From Marinomonas agarivorans (GTDB taxonomy: Bacteria; Pseudomonadota; Gammaproteobacteria; Pseudomonadales; Marinomonadaceae), in NCBI GenBank assembly GCA_002173415.2, contig NHNK02000007.1:1-64000 (forward strand): a stretch of DNA of 64,000 bases. Reading direction: 5' to 3'. Positions 45,731 to 56,577 of this stretch are shown here, one piece after another. The translations under genes and the position numbers were made by a program. How positions within the stretch are numbered: position 1 is the first letter of the stretch; each line of letters opens with the position of its first letter. The notes below the pieces were generated by a model, which was not told where the DNA came from, did no database searches, and worked only from the letters and a program-made list of their open reading frames with translations.

Positions 45731-47008
45731 TTACAGCCCAAATTTATCCCGTAGCCTAAACCACTGAACGACACCCGGTAAAAACCATGGTTTGCCTTTA
45801 TAAAAAGGCACGGCTTTAAAAGGCTGTCCTTCAAATGCCGATTGTCCTTCTGGCTGGCCGAGAATTTTCTGAGCCGCTTTGCGTCCAAACCATCGTCCCC
45901 ATACCACACCAGAGCCACAATAACCGCCCACATAGTGAATGCCGTTATGTTCAGCAATTTGTGGTCGCCCATCCATATTCATTGCCACAAACCCCCACCA
46001 TACATGACTTAAGCCAATGTCTTTGAGTTGCGGCAGGACGGTTTTCATTTCCGTTTCTATTACCGAATAATCAATCTGACCATCCGTAATCCGTTTATGA
46101 GGTGCTCGCCCACCATACAACACACGACTGCCATCAGGTGATGGACGAAAGTAACTGTGTAGAAAATTGGAGTTGCAAGCCATGCCACGAGTAGGAAACA
46201 GCTCGTCCATTAGCTCTGGCGAAATAGGATTCGTAGCAATCATCATGCTGGCAACAGGTACCAAGCGTTTTTGCAGCCAAGGGGTCGCTGAGTCGGTATA
46301 ACCATTGGTGGCCACAATGACATCTTTGGCTTGTACCACGCCACGTTCAGTATGAAGCAGATAGCCTACCGTATTGTTTTCAATCTGTTGAACGGCAGTA
46401 TTCGCATGGATAACGGCGCCGCTCTCCAGTGCTTTCAAGTACATGCCATAATGCAGTTTCGCTGGATGAACACCATTTAAATCTGGTCGATACGTGCCAC
46501 CATAAAAGTGGTCAGAGCCAAGGTAGTTATGCTGTTCAGATTGTGGAATCAGTTGCGCATCTAAACCAAGATGTTTGTTGAGGTTATCAACTTCGCGTCC
46601 CATACTCTCATAGTGACTGGGTCTGGCAGCACCTTGAAAGCGACCTACAGCATGATAGTTACAGTCAATCCCTTCTGCTTTGACAAAGTCCATTAAATCA
46701 TGACGAGCAGCAATCGCTTCGCCACAATAGGCCTTTGCCTGTGCTAAGCCATATTTTTCAATCATGCCAGAGAAGGACATGCGCAAATTACCACTGGCAA
46801 TTCCTCCACTACGAGTAGAAGCGGCTTTGCCGATAGAGTCCTTCTCAAAAATTTGGACGCTTCTTCCAGCTCGAGTAAGTTCAATTGCAGCACTAAGGCC
46901 AGAGTATCCAGCACCAAGAATGGCTACATCGACACTTTTGCTGACACTCTGCTCTTGCAGTGAAATATCTGGAGTATCTTCCCACCAGTAGGGTGTAAAT
47001 TTTGTCAT
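45731..47008 (-). CDS. FAD-dependent amine oxidase, gamma-glutamylputrescine oxidase-like (PuuB/DAO family)
   Basis: 425 residues. The Rossmann motif VAILGAGYSGLSAAIEL binds FAD; the PuuB-like YWWEDTP opening and the C-terminal HYVGGYCGSGVVWGRWFG block follow the DAO fold. It oxidises an amine or amino acid, giving aldehyde or keto product plus ammonia and H2O2. The gamma-glutamylputrescine assignment is by resemblance only; no other puu genes are near. Co-oriented with the downstream cupin, 90 bp away. Confidence 0.8.
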   Translation of the reverse strand: MTKFTPYWWEDTPDISLQEQSVSKSVDVAILGAGYSGLSAAIELTRAGRSVQIFEKDSIGKAASTRSGGIASGNLRMSFSGMIEKYGLAQAKAYCGEAIAARHDLMDFVKAEGIDCNYHAVGRFQGAARPSHYESMGREVDNLNKHLGLDAQLIPQSEQHNYLGSDHFYGGTYRPDLNGVHPAKLHYGMYLKALESGAVIHANTAVQQIENNTVGYLLHTERGVVQAKDVIVATNGYTDSATPWLQKRLVPVASMMIATNPISPELMDELFPTRGMACNSNFLHSYFRPSPDGSRVLYGGRAPHKRITDGQIDYSVIETEMKTVLPQLKDIGLSHVWWGFVAMNMDGRPQIAEHNGIHYVGGYCGSGVVWGRWFGRKAAQKILGQPEGQSAFEGQPFKAVPFYKGKPWFLPGVVQWFRLRDKFGL

Positions 47009-47139
47009 TATACTTACTTATATTTTTCGTTGGATGACAAAACTTTACTGCTACCAACCTATAATTTCCAATTGTAAAAATCTTTAGATCGCAAAAAAAA
47101 TCTTATAGGTTGCTCATTGCTTTTTTCTTACTTGAGCCC

Positions 47140-48051
47140 TTATTGCAGTACAGACAATTCTTTTTTCAAGTGCTCCACAAAATTCATTGCTACCTTGGAC
47201 AAAGGTCGCTTCGCCGGCGTCACAACAGAAACGGTTGAGGTGATGGTTGGTGCAAAGGGAATAAAAGCAATACTACTTAACTGCTTACGGTATAACTGAT
47301 AACTAGCAACTGTCAGTGGGTCAACAATGGCACAAGCCAAGCCTTGCTCAACAAAAGTAAGTTGGGGGATAAAATACTGTGTTTTTATGCGTCTTTTTAA
47401 CTTTAAACCATGTTTTCGAAACGCATGTCTCATCTGCTTTGAAATCACATGATCATCCTGCAACATCGCCAAGGGCTTTGCATGTAAGTCTTTGATATCG
47501 ATATAACTCTTCTCAGCGAGAGGGTCTTGCATAGAAACCGCACACAAACATTTAAATTGCAGAAGATCATGGTGTAATAATGAAGAGTTTTGGTATTGCT
47601 CTTCTTGAAAGTCGATAATGCCTACATCAAACTTTTGCGTAGATAATAATTCCTGAGTTTTATGGGAGTTATAACTGAGTAATGATAGATTCACGTGCTC
47701 TTTATCTTCCAAAAAGTGCGATGCGATCTGTGGCAGTAAAAAAATAGAAGGTCCCAGCATGGAGACAACATTAATGTCCCCAGCTTCTAAGTTTTTAATA
47801 TGTAATAGGTTTTGTTCAACATCATCAATATTATTGAGGATTTCAATGGTCTTCTCTAATACATATTCTGCTTCTGGTACTGGTTGTAGACGTCCATCTA
47901 CTCGGTCAAATAATTTAAGCCCAACTTCTTTTTCCAACGTACTAATTTGTGCACTTACCGCGGGTTGAGTCCGAAACAAATTTTTTGCCGCTTTAGACAT
48001 TGAGCCTGTTAACATAACTTCTCTCAAGGCTCGCAACTGTTTGATATTCAT
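47140..48051 (-). CDS. LysR-family transcriptional regulator
   Basis: 303 residues from MNIKQLRALREVML at 48051 (GAGGAG upstream). N-terminal LysR HTH (GSMSKAAKNLFRTQPAVSAQI), then a periplasmic-binding-like effector domain. It closely resembles the regulator at 53253, especially in the HTH and the (F/Y)F(I/L)PxLxFVE(Q/R)GL segment. Resembles OccR/NocR-type LysR proteins for opines and basic amino acids. Probable target: adjacent oxidase operons. Confidence 0.9.
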   Translation of the reverse strand: MNIKQLRALREVMLTGSMSKAAKNLFRTQPAVSAQISTLEKEVGLKLFDRVDGRLQPVPEAEYVLEKTIEILNNIDDVEQNLLHIKNLEAGDINVVSMLGPSIFLLPQIASHFLEDKEHVNLSLLSYNSHKTQELLSTQKFDVGIIDFQEEQYQNSSLLHHDLLQFKCLCAVSMQDPLAEKSYIDIKDLHAKPLAMLQDDHVISKQMRHAFRKHGLKLKRRIKTQYFIPQLTFVEQGLACAIVDPLTVASYQLYRKQLSSIAFIPFAPTITSTVSVVTPAKRPLSKVAMNFVEHLKKELSVLQ

Positions 48052-48328
48052 AGTACTCCTCACTCTTTTAATAAGAAAAATGGCAGATACCACAACGTCT
48101 ATGCATAAATAAAATAGTCATCTCTACATAAATAGCTCAAGAGTCATCCTATAGAAATATCTTATGTATATGCAATTTTTTTAAAATTATGTTGATAACA
48201 ATAATGAAGATGTGAGGAGAGCAAGAGGTACTCTAAGACAAGAGCGCCTCAGTCCTTTTTAGCAAAAGAGAATCCCATAAAAACGGCTTTTTAGCAGAAA
48301 CGACACTGTTTAGTAAAAACGAGGCTAT

Positions 48329-49579
48329 TTATTGAAAGCGAGATAGGGAAAAAGGCGCTATATCCAAGGTTTCTAACTGGCCCGTTAGTTGTTCCGCCAC
48401 CAGTTTACCGGTGATACTTCCCAGCGTTAAACCCAAATGCCCATGACCAAATGCCAATATAATATTAGGGTGATTAGGTGCAGGCCCAATAATGGGCAGT
48501 GAGTCTGGTGTGGACGGACGACTGCCAATCCAATGACCGATTTGTTTGGTTGGACGACCTAACATTTGCTGTGAAAAGCATCGCAAGTTTTGACTTTTTT
48601 GTTTATTCTCAGGCGCATTTTCGTGAGCAAATTCCGCGACACCTGCAACACGAATACGGTTTGCCATCGGGGTTAAAAACACACTTTTATTTAGCCAAGA
48701 AACGGGACGTGTTAATTCGTTTTCCTCTGCTTCCAGCTCTAGGTGATAGCCACGTTCACTGACCAAAGGCACAGTGACGCCCAACGGTTTTAGTAAGATC
48801 TTTGAATGAATACCAGTTGCTAATACCACTTTATCAAACTGCCATGATTCGCCTTGTGCTTGCAGTTTTATTGAGGTTTTCCCATGTATTGGCATCAGTG
48901 TTTCAATGTTCGCCTGTAACAAGGTTCCACCATTTTTCTGAAACGTATCCGCATATTGCTGACACAATTTGGCAGGTTCAATGGTGTGGTATGTATCTGG
49001 GTATAACACACCGCCAGCATAAAATGGTGCCAGCGAAGGCTCTAATGCTTGTATTTCGTCCGCAGTGAGATAACGCAGGTTTACATGATAGCGCTGTCTG
49101 TCTTGCATTTGCCCTTGCCGCGCTTGTTCGAAACTTGCTTTGGTATCAAAAACAGCCAGACTACCAGAGCGGGTAATGAGGGACTCTGTACCAGTTGAAT
49201 CAAGTAAAATGCTGTCTGCTGCTGGCGCTGCTTGCAATAATTGAGCTAACGCAGAACACCCTGCCTCATAACGCTTAGGCTGGCAGGCTTTTAGATATTC
49301 CACGCCATATGGCATAAGATTGGTTAAATAACGCCCTTGAATGGCAAGTGGACCTTGTTTATCCATTAGCATGCTGGGTAATTGGTAAAGGGTTTCTCGC
49401 CGAGCAAAGGGCAAGCACGCATAGTCAGCGAATACACCAGCGTTACCAAAAGACGCTCCCATACCGGGTAAGCCTTTGTCGATAATAGTCACTTGCTGAC
49501 CATAACGTTGCAGCCACAATGCCGTTGACAGACCAACAATGCCAGCGCCAATGACAGCAATATGAGAGGTTGATGACAT
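48329..49579 (-). CDS. FAD-dependent D-amino-acid dehydrogenase-like protein
   Basis: 416 residues. FAD motif AVIGAGIVGLSTALWLQRYG, then FGNAGVFADYACLPFA, the C-terminal GSRPSTPDSLPIIGP and FGHGHLGLT of the DadA group. It would oxidise D-amino acids, or a related opine-like secondary amine, to a keto acid, passing electrons to the respiratory chain. Last gene of the tctBAC-ridA operon, 63 bp after ridA. Substrate unproven. Confidence 0.82.
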   Translation of the reverse strand: MSSTSHIAVIGAGIVGLSTALWLQRYGQQVTIIDKGLPGMGASFGNAGVFADYACLPFARRETLYQLPSMLMDKQGPLAIQGRYLTNLMPYGVEYLKACQPKRYEAGCSALAQLLQAAPAADSILLDSTGTESLITRSGSLAVFDTKASFEQARQGQMQDRQRYHVNLRYLTADEIQALEPSLAPFYAGGVLYPDTYHTIEPAKLCQQYADTFQKNGGTLLQANIETLMPIHGKTSIKLQAQGESWQFDKVVLATGIHSKILLKPLGVTVPLVSERGYHLELEAEENELTRPVSWLNKSVFLTPMANRIRVAGVAEFAHENAPENKQKSQNLRCFSQQMLGRPTKQIGHWIGSRPSTPDSLPIIGPAPNHPNIILAFGHGHLGLTLGSITGKLVAEQLTGQLETLDIAPFSLSRFQ

Positions 49580-49642
49580 AATTGTTTTAACCGTGATAGT
49601 GATTATTTTACTGGGATGTTCACTGAAATGGTGAGCAGTGAT

Positions 49643-49993
49643 TTAAGCAGTGGCAGCAACCACTTGTATTTCAACCAACAACTCTGCTCTAGCTAAACGA
49701 GCTTCAACACAGGCGCGAGCAGGTGGGTTTTCGCCATTAATCCATTGGTCCCAAACTTGGTTCATCGCCTGAAAATTTGCCATATCAGACACCCAGATCA
49801 TGGCGCTGAGTAACTTGCTTTTATCACTACCCACTGAGGCCAATAGGGATTCAATTTGCGCTAGTATTTGTTCCGTTTGCCCTGCAATATCGGCATTGGT
49901 GTCTGTTTGTGCTACCTGACCCGCTAAATAAACAGTTCCGTTGTGAGTCACAATTTGGCTCATACGCTGGTTCGAATTCATGCGTTGTATCAT
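49643..49993 (-). CDS. RidA-family deaminase
   Basis: 116 residues. VYLAGQVAQ, the ARACVEARLA motif with the active-site Arg, and the C-terminal VEIQVVA are typical of RidA/YjgF/Rid2. Rid proteins hydrolyse reactive imines and enamines formed by amino-acid oxidases and PLP enzymes. Placement next to a DadA-like oxidase fits that use exactly. Confidence 0.88.
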   Translation of the reverse strand: MIQRMNSNQRMSQIVTHNGTVYLAGQVAQTDTNADIAGQTEQILAQIESLLASVGSDKSKLLSAMIWVSDMANFQAMNQVWDQWINGENPPARACVEARLARAELLVEIQVVAATA

Positions 49994-50139
49994 TTTTCCA
50001 CCATTATTTCTTATCTGTTGTTTTTATTACTGATTTTTTATCATCGCGACGAATGAATCATGTATAAAATGCGACATCACCAAAATAGGCGATGCCGCAT
50101 TATGACACCTAGTCACATTATGAAACCTAAGTGATTTAA

Positions 50140-51084
50140 CTATTTTGCTTTGGCAGCAGCGTCTTTCATGATGTTGGAAGTGATTTTCATATCATCAATC
50201 CATTCTTTGCCATAACGAAAGTCTGGCAAGGCACCAATGTTTTGGTAAGCCTTGAGTACTTTCGGGTCACTCATGACTTTTTTCGTTGCTGCAACCAGTT
50301 TGTCTACCACTTCTTGTGGTACGCCTTTAGGGGCAAAAACGCCTGACCAGCCTTCAAAATCGCCTTGAATGCCGTAGTCAGCAAAGGTCGGAACACCCGG
50401 ATAAGCGTCCATGGCTTTATTGATCACTAGCGCTTTGGCGCGACCAGATTTCACATGTGGCCCAAACGCTGGTGGAAAAGAGACAGCAGAATCAATATGG
50501 CCACCCACAACCGATGTCATCGATTGTGCTGTTGTATTGGCATGAACATATTTCGGTTTATAACCCGCTTGATCAGCAATGATGTTCGCAAGAATGGTGC
50601 CAGAAGAAGACGCACCCCATGAGCCTTGAGTCAAGGTTTTTGCCTTGGCGCCAGCCACAAAATCATCGAACGTCTTGTACGGGCTGTCTGATGCGACAAC
50701 GACAGCTAAAGGTACTGCCGTCATCTTGATGATGGGTTCAAAGCTGTCAAATTGATAAGGTGCTTTGGTAAAGTTTGGTGTCACCAACATATTACTCAAG
50801 CCTGCATTAATTAGGGTATAACCGTCTTTTTTCGCATTGGCCACAAACGCGGTGCCAATGATGCCACCGCCACCCGCTTTGTTGATTACAACAACAGGCA
50901 CACCTAATTCTTTTTCCATGGCATCAGCCCAAATACGCGTAGTGAGGTCGGAATCTCCCCCTGCTCCCCAAGGAACAATAACGTTGATAGGTCTCTCTGG
51001 GTAATCGGCCCAAACCTGTGTAGCAAACAGGCTCAGTCCAAGGGATGAGAGAATTACAGCAAAAAGTTGATTGAGCTTTTTCAT
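50140..51084 (-). CDS. tctC: Tripartite tricarboxylate transporter, periplasmic binding protein (TctC/Bug)
   Basis: 314 residues. The signal peptide ends in AWA (about residue 27), then YPERPINVIVPWGAGGDSDLTTR, the diagnostic Bug opening, and GWSGVFAPKGVPQEVV. It captures a carboxylate in the periplasm for the TctA/TctB membrane complex encoded just upstream. Ligands in this family vary widely. Confidence 0.92.
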   Translation of the reverse strand: MKKLNQLFAVILSSLGLSLFATQVWADYPERPINVIVPWGAGGDSDLTTRIWADAMEKELGVPVVVINKAGGGGIIGTAFVANAKKDGYTLINAGLSNMLVTPNFTKAPYQFDSFEPIIKMTAVPLAVVVASDSPYKTFDDFVAGAKAKTLTQGSWGASSSGTILANIIADQAGYKPKYVHANTTAQSMTSVVGGHIDSAVSFPPAFGPHVKSGRAKALVINKAMDAYPGVPTFADYGIQGDFEGWSGVFAPKGVPQEVVDKLVAATKKVMSDPKVLKAYQNIGALPDFRYGKEWIDDMKITSNIMKDAAAKAK

Positions 51085-51125
51085 TCTTTTATTCCTTATA
51101 TCTATTAATGGTTGAGGTTAAAAAA

Positions 51126-52625
51126 CTATGTCACATTAGCCTGCTGGCGCTTTTTCAAACGCACGCTGGAGTAAATGAAAAACATAGATAAAGCGGTAAA
51201 AATCCAAGCAAATGGTGTGGCAAAGAAGCGCGAATAATCGCCACCAACAATTGCAATGGCTTGATCAAGGTTTTGTTCCAAAAATGGCGTGAGAATAAAG
51301 CCGATAATAAAAATCGCAGGGTTCAGCCCGACTAATCGCATGCCGTATCCCAAAATGGTGAAGACGATAAGAATCAGTACATCATTGATATTCTGACCTG
51401 CGGTAAAAGCACCAAAAAAAGCAAAGACAGTCACACAAGGGAAAATGAAATAGCGTTTTAGCGAAGCAACCTTGATAAAAAAGCGGAAGCCAGAGCGGGC
51501 AATCAAGAGCAAAAATAAATCCGTTAACAAGAAGCCGGCAAAAATGGCGTAAATGGTTTCAGTATGTTCAAAGAAGATCATTGGCCCAGGTGTGAGACCA
51601 TGAATTAAGAAAGCACCCATAAGCAGTGCCGCCACATCATCACCCGGAATACTCAACGTCAGCATCGGGATCATGCTGGAGCCGCAAACGGCGTTGTTAG
51701 CAGACTCTGCTGATGCAATGCCTTCTAACGAGCCTTTACCAAATTTTTCCGGCTGTTTTGATGTGCGCTTGGCTTCACCGTAGGCAATAAAAGCGGCCGT
51801 ACTTGACCCTAACCCTGGTAATGCGCCAATGAAGGTACCAATGCCAGACGACTTTAATAACGTCCGCCAAAGGGAAGAAAATTCCCGCCAACTCAAACGG
51901 TTGTCAGATGGATTGGTAGAACGTTGTAGACTCAAGGTTTGGGATGCCATATTACGTTTACGAACCACATTTAAAATTTCTGGCATGACCAACACCCCAA
52001 TCAACATGGGAGTAAAGGTAAATCCAGCCATCAGTTCGGTGTAGCCAAACGTGAATCTGGCTGCGCCTGTAATGGTGGATAAACCGACCATGGCAAACAG
52101 CATTCCAAGACAGCAAGATAACAAACCACGCGCAATGGACTCTCCTGCTAATGAGCCAACCACCGTGAAGGCAAACAGCAATAAGAATACTTTTTCAATC
52201 GGCCCTGCTTGCAAAGAAATAATGGAGATGGGCGCGGCAACAAAAATCAATACGATGGTTGCAAGTGCCTCACCTGTGACCGAAGAAAACAAAGAGAGTG
52301 CTAATGCTTTACCTGCTTGGCCTTTTTTCGTTAATGCATTGCCATCCAGTGCGGTTAAGAAGGAAGCCGCTGCACCCGGAGTATTGATCAAAATTGCAGA
52401 AATTGAACCACCATAAATGCCCGCTTTGTATACGGCTAACAACATGGTAATGCCAATAATAGGATCAACATAAAAGGTCAAAGGCAAAATAATGGCAATG
52501 GCCATAATGGCTGAAATGCCTGGGATAGCACCAAAAATAATGCCGATAAAAATCCCAGCAACAATGCCTAAAATTGGTCCTACGGCAAAAACTGATGCAA
52601 AACCATTGAGTATATTATCGATCAT
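51126..52625 (-). CDS. tctA: Tripartite tricarboxylate transporter, large membrane subunit TctA
   Basis: 499 residues with ten to twelve helices. The conserved GIIFGAIPGISAIMAIAIILPL, and its inverted-repeat counterpart FIGALPGLGSSTAAFIAYGEAKR, are present, as is the GGSISAILINTPG loop. It is the channel-forming subunit, driven by an ion gradient. Fifteen bases from tctB. Confidence 0.94.
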   Translation of the reverse strand: MIDNILNGFASVFAVGPILGIVAGIFIGIIFGAIPGISAIMAIAIILPLTFYVDPIIGITMLLAVYKAGIYGGSISAILINTPGAAASFLTALDGNALTKKGQAGKALALSLFSSVTGEALATIVLIFVAAPISIISLQAGPIEKVFLLLFAFTVVGSLAGESIARGLLSCCLGMLFAMVGLSTITGAARFTFGYTELMAGFTFTPMLIGVLVMPEILNVVRKRNMASQTLSLQRSTNPSDNRLSWREFSSLWRTLLKSSGIGTFIGALPGLGSSTAAFIAYGEAKRTSKQPEKFGKGSLEGIASAESANNAVCGSSMIPMLTLSIPGDDVAALLMGAFLIHGLTPGPMIFFEHTETIYAIFAGFLLTDLFLLLIARSGFRFFIKVASLKRYFIFPCVTVFAFFGAFTAGQNINDVLILIVFTILGYGMRLVGLNPAIFIIGFILTPFLEQNLDQAIAIVGGDYSRFFATPFAWIFTALSMFFIYSSVRLKKRQQANVT

Positions 52626-52640
52626 GCTGCCTCTCTCCTG

Positions 52641-53105
52641 TTACAACGACCAAGTGGGTAAAAAGACACGCAAAAACTGTCGCGAACCATAAAAAATAAT
52701 CAGAGGTACCAGCACCGACATGATGGTAAGAACAAGCCAGTTACGCCCGCCCAAGAGTGCGGCAATCGCTAACATAACAAACGGTGTTGCGACTAAAAAA
52801 CCAACATAAGGAACAAAAAACCAATAGGCAATAAAGATAGCGATGTAGATAAACACTCCCAGAAAACCGGTTGTTGATATCACTTCGTGTTCATCAAGAG
52901 GTTGATTGCGAGACAATTTGATAAAGGATTGCAGGCCAATTGTGCCGGCAAATAAAATAATGAAACAGGCAACAATCCGAGGTAAAAAGAGCGAACCAAG
53001 ATCGGTTTCTACTCCCCCATCCGCCAAACCATCATTCGTTAAGATGATGATCGATAGCAGAATTAAGATGCTGGCTAAAATAATATCAATTTTGCGTCTT
53101 TCCAT
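52641..53105 (-). CDS. tctB: Tripartite tricarboxylate transporter, small membrane subunit TctB
   Basis: 154 residues, four hydrophobic helices (about 8-24, 38-58, 85-110, 115-145), typical size and position for TctB. Sequence itself is weakly conserved, as usual for the family. First gene of the operon and divergent from a LysR gene across 147 bp that should contain the shared regulatory site. Confidence 0.85.
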   Translation of the reverse strand: MERRKIDIILASILILLSIIILTNDGLADGGVETDLGSLFLPRIVACFIILFAGTIGLQSFIKLSRNQPLDEHEVISTTGFLGVFIYIAIFIAYWFFVPYVGFLVATPFVMLAIAALLGGRNWLVLTIMSVLVPLIIFYGSRQFLRVFLPTWSL

Positions 53106-53252
53106 TTTATCACTTCTTTTTTTAGTCGTTATTTTTTCAGGGCAAAACGTCTCGTATTGAGTATCTCTACAACTGAATATAAGCTGATAAGGTCATAGTG
53201 ACTAATCGATTATTTTTAACACTTCATAATTTTTTCTTATACTTGAGGACAT

Positions 53253-54185
53253 ATGAACTTTCGACAAATGGAAGCGTTTCGCGCTGTAATGCTAACAAAA
53301 TCAATCACTTCAGCCGCAAATCAGCTCTTTAAAACTCAACCCGCTGTTAGCATGCTAATTACAACGCTGGAAAAAGAAGTAGGATTCCCATTATTCGAAC
53401 GTCACAAAAAACGCCTTGTACCCACACCTGAAGCCAATTATCTCTACACAGAAATAGAAGCCATATTTGCCCGTTTAGAGGACGTGAACCAGACTGTACA
53501 AGACATTCAAAACAAACAATATGGCTTCTTAAGAATTGGCTGTATGCCAGGCCCGTCAACCTTTTTCATGCCTGAAATCTTATCGGATTTTTTAGAGCAG
53601 CACCCTAAAGTTAGAGCCTCATTACAAACCCGTCCTGCCGATGAAATTATAAAATGGGTCGCATCAGAGCAATACGATATTGGCTTGACCGATAGCCTGA
53701 GCAGCAGCACGAATATTGAAAAGTTTGATAACTTTAAATTGCCCTGTATCTGTGCAATTCCCAGCAATCATCCTTTGGCCGCTCAAGAAATGATTACTCC
53801 TAAGCTGCTAAATAAAGAGCCCATAATTACCCTGTCTTCTGATCATAGGATTTACCATGATTTAGCCAAAGTGTTTGAATCCCACAAATGCCGCATGAAC
53901 ATTCGTATTCAAACCCGTTTTTTTATTCCTGCCTTACAATTTGTTGAGCGTGGTTTGGGGATTTGCGTTATGGATCCTATTTCTGTGAAAAGTTACTGTA
54001 GTTACGCACAACCTGGGAAAGTCGTATTCCGAACCTTTGCACCAGCCGTCTCATTTCGACTCAGTATTATTTATCCTGAAACTACCCCAGTGTCTCGTAT
54101 TACTCGCGTTTTTGCCGATGAGCTCAATAGCAAAATAAAGCAACTTCAAAGCCAGCCAGAGCAATTACTTAAGTGGGGCCAATAA
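53253..54185 (+). CDS. LysR-family transcriptional regulator of the tct operon
   Basis: 310 residues: HTH KSITSAANQLFKTQPAVSML, effector domain from about 90. Divergent from tctB, the classic LysR layout, so it likely controls uptake and catabolism genes with the substrate as coinducer. Closely related to the LysR at 47140 (shared TQPAVS, TLEKEVG, LF(D/E)R, RL(Q/V)P(V/T)PEA(E/N)Y pattern). Confidence 0.9.
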   Translation: MNFRQMEAFRAVMLTKSITSAANQLFKTQPAVSMLITTLEKEVGFPLFERHKKRLVPTPEANYLYTEIEAIFARLEDVNQTVQDIQNKQYGFLRIGCMPGPSTFFMPEILSDFLEQHPKVRASLQTRPADEIIKWVASEQYDIGLTDSLSSSTNIEKFDNFKLPCICAIPSNHPLAAQEMITPKLLNKEPIITLSSDHRIYHDLAKVFESHKCRMNIRIQTRFFIPALQFVERGLGICVMDPISVKSYCSYAQPGKVVFRTFAPAVSFRLSIIYPETTPVSRITRVFADELNSKIKQLQSQPEQLLKWGQ

Positions 54186-54227
54186 TAGAAATAAGAGTAA
54201 TAAAAGGAAGAAGAAAGAGTGCTAGAA

Positions 54228-54254
54228 GGGAAAAGGGAAAAGGGAAAAGGGAAA
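54228..54254 (+). repeat. Four 7-bp homopurine repeats
   Basis: GGGAAAA is repeated four times (the last incomplete) in a purine-only stretch downstream of the LysR gene. Possibly a slippage-prone microsatellite; no function implied. Confidence 0.85.
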
Positions 54255-54346
54255 TAATGAAAATACATGTTGAGTAAGCAATAAACCGGCTCATCCGTGA
54301 ACCAATTTTGTTTATCTACAGACTGCCTTTATTTATCTACAAACTA

Positions 54347-55183
54347 CTAGCACAGATTTAATGCCTTAGCATGGTGCTGCAAATGGTCATTAATGAAGGT
54401 GGCAATAAAGAAATAGCTGTGATCATAACCAGGTTGCCGTCTTAACGTCAGTGGGTGGTTATGCTCAGCGCATACTTTTTCTAACGCTTCAGGTTTTAGC
54501 TGCTCTTCCAGAAAGTTATCCGCATCCCCCTGATCAACGAATAAAGGCAATTTCTCCTTGGCATCTCTAATCAACAGACACGTATCCCATTGCGCCCAGC
54601 TTTCGCGATCACTGCCTAGGTAACCTGTGAATGCCTTCTCACCCCAAGGACATTGGGTTGGGTTCACAATTGGTGCGAAGGCGGAAACCGAAGCATACAT
54701 GGACGGATTTTTTAGAGCACAAATTAAAGCGCCGTGTCCGCCCATTGAGTGACCACTAATGGATTTTTCTGCCGTGACAGGAAAATTCGCTTCAATGATC
54801 TGAGGCAGCTCTTGCACCACATAGTCATACATTTTATAGGTTTGGGCATAAGGCTCTACCGTTGCATTCAGATAGAAGCCAGCCGCTGAACCAAAATCGT
54901 AACTGTCATGCTCACCAGGGTAATCCGTGCCTCGTGGGCTGGTGTCAGGACAAACAATAGCCAAACCAAGTTCGGCAGCCATCGCCTGTGCGCCGGCCTT
55001 TTGCATAAAGTTTTCATCGGTACAGGTTAAACCTGACAACCAGTACAGTACGGGTACTTTTTTCTGCTCGGCTTGAGGTGGTAGATAAATAGCAAACACC
55101 ATTTCCCCTTTCACCGCCTCACTCTGATGTTTATAGCGTTTTAACCAACCACCAGAGCTTTTTGTGCTGGACAATAACTCCAT
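54347..55183 (-). CDS. fghA: S-formylglutathione hydrolase
   Basis: 278 residues from the ATG at 55183 (AAGGAG seven bases upstream). Esterase-D fold: Ser146 in GHSMGGHGA, Asp in DQGDADNFL and His in YDHSYFF form the triad; LSGLTCTDENFMQKAG is diagnostic. It hydrolyses S-formylglutathione to formate and glutathione, the second step of formaldehyde detoxification. It follows frmA by 33 bp in the same operon. Confidence 0.95.
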   Translation of the reverse strand: MELLSSTKSSGGWLKRYKHQSEAVKGEMVFAIYLPPQAEQKKVPVLYWLSGLTCTDENFMQKAGAQAMAAELGLAIVCPDTSPRGTDYPGEHDSYDFGSAAGFYLNATVEPYAQTYKMYDYVVQELPQIIEANFPVTAEKSISGHSMGGHGALICALKNPSMYASVSAFAPIVNPTQCPWGEKAFTGYLGSDRESWAQWDTCLLIRDAKEKLPLFVDQGDADNFLEEQLKPEALEKVCAEHNHPLTLRRQPGYDHSYFFIATFINDHLQHHAKALNLC

Positions 55184-55216
55184 CACATGTCTCCTTTTTA
55201 ATGATGTGCCAATTGA

Positions 55217-56350
<1,134 letters not shown>

Positions 56351-56450
56351 CTATGATTGTTGTTTACTGTTTTTTGATAATGACTTTATTAGGTTATAAA
56401 AAACATCAGTCTAACGATTCATACTGAGTACGATAATAGCCATTTCAGAA

Positions 56451-56480
56451 AATGATTATTGCCATATAGCAACAATCATT
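56451..56480. promoter_or_regulatory. Dyad in the frmA-LysR divergent promoter region
   Basis: 12-bp arms AATGATTATTGC/GCAACAATCATT (one mismatch, six-base spacer) lie midway in the 245-bp spacer. Length and position suit a LysR-type operator shared by frmA and the divergent regulator. Confidence 0.55.
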
Positions 56481-56577
56481 GCCAATGTGTGCTATTTTGC
56501 GATAATCTGCTTTTTCTTTTCAATACTTCTTATTAATACCTCTTATAGGTAGGCAATAACAAACAGAGCAAAATAGC

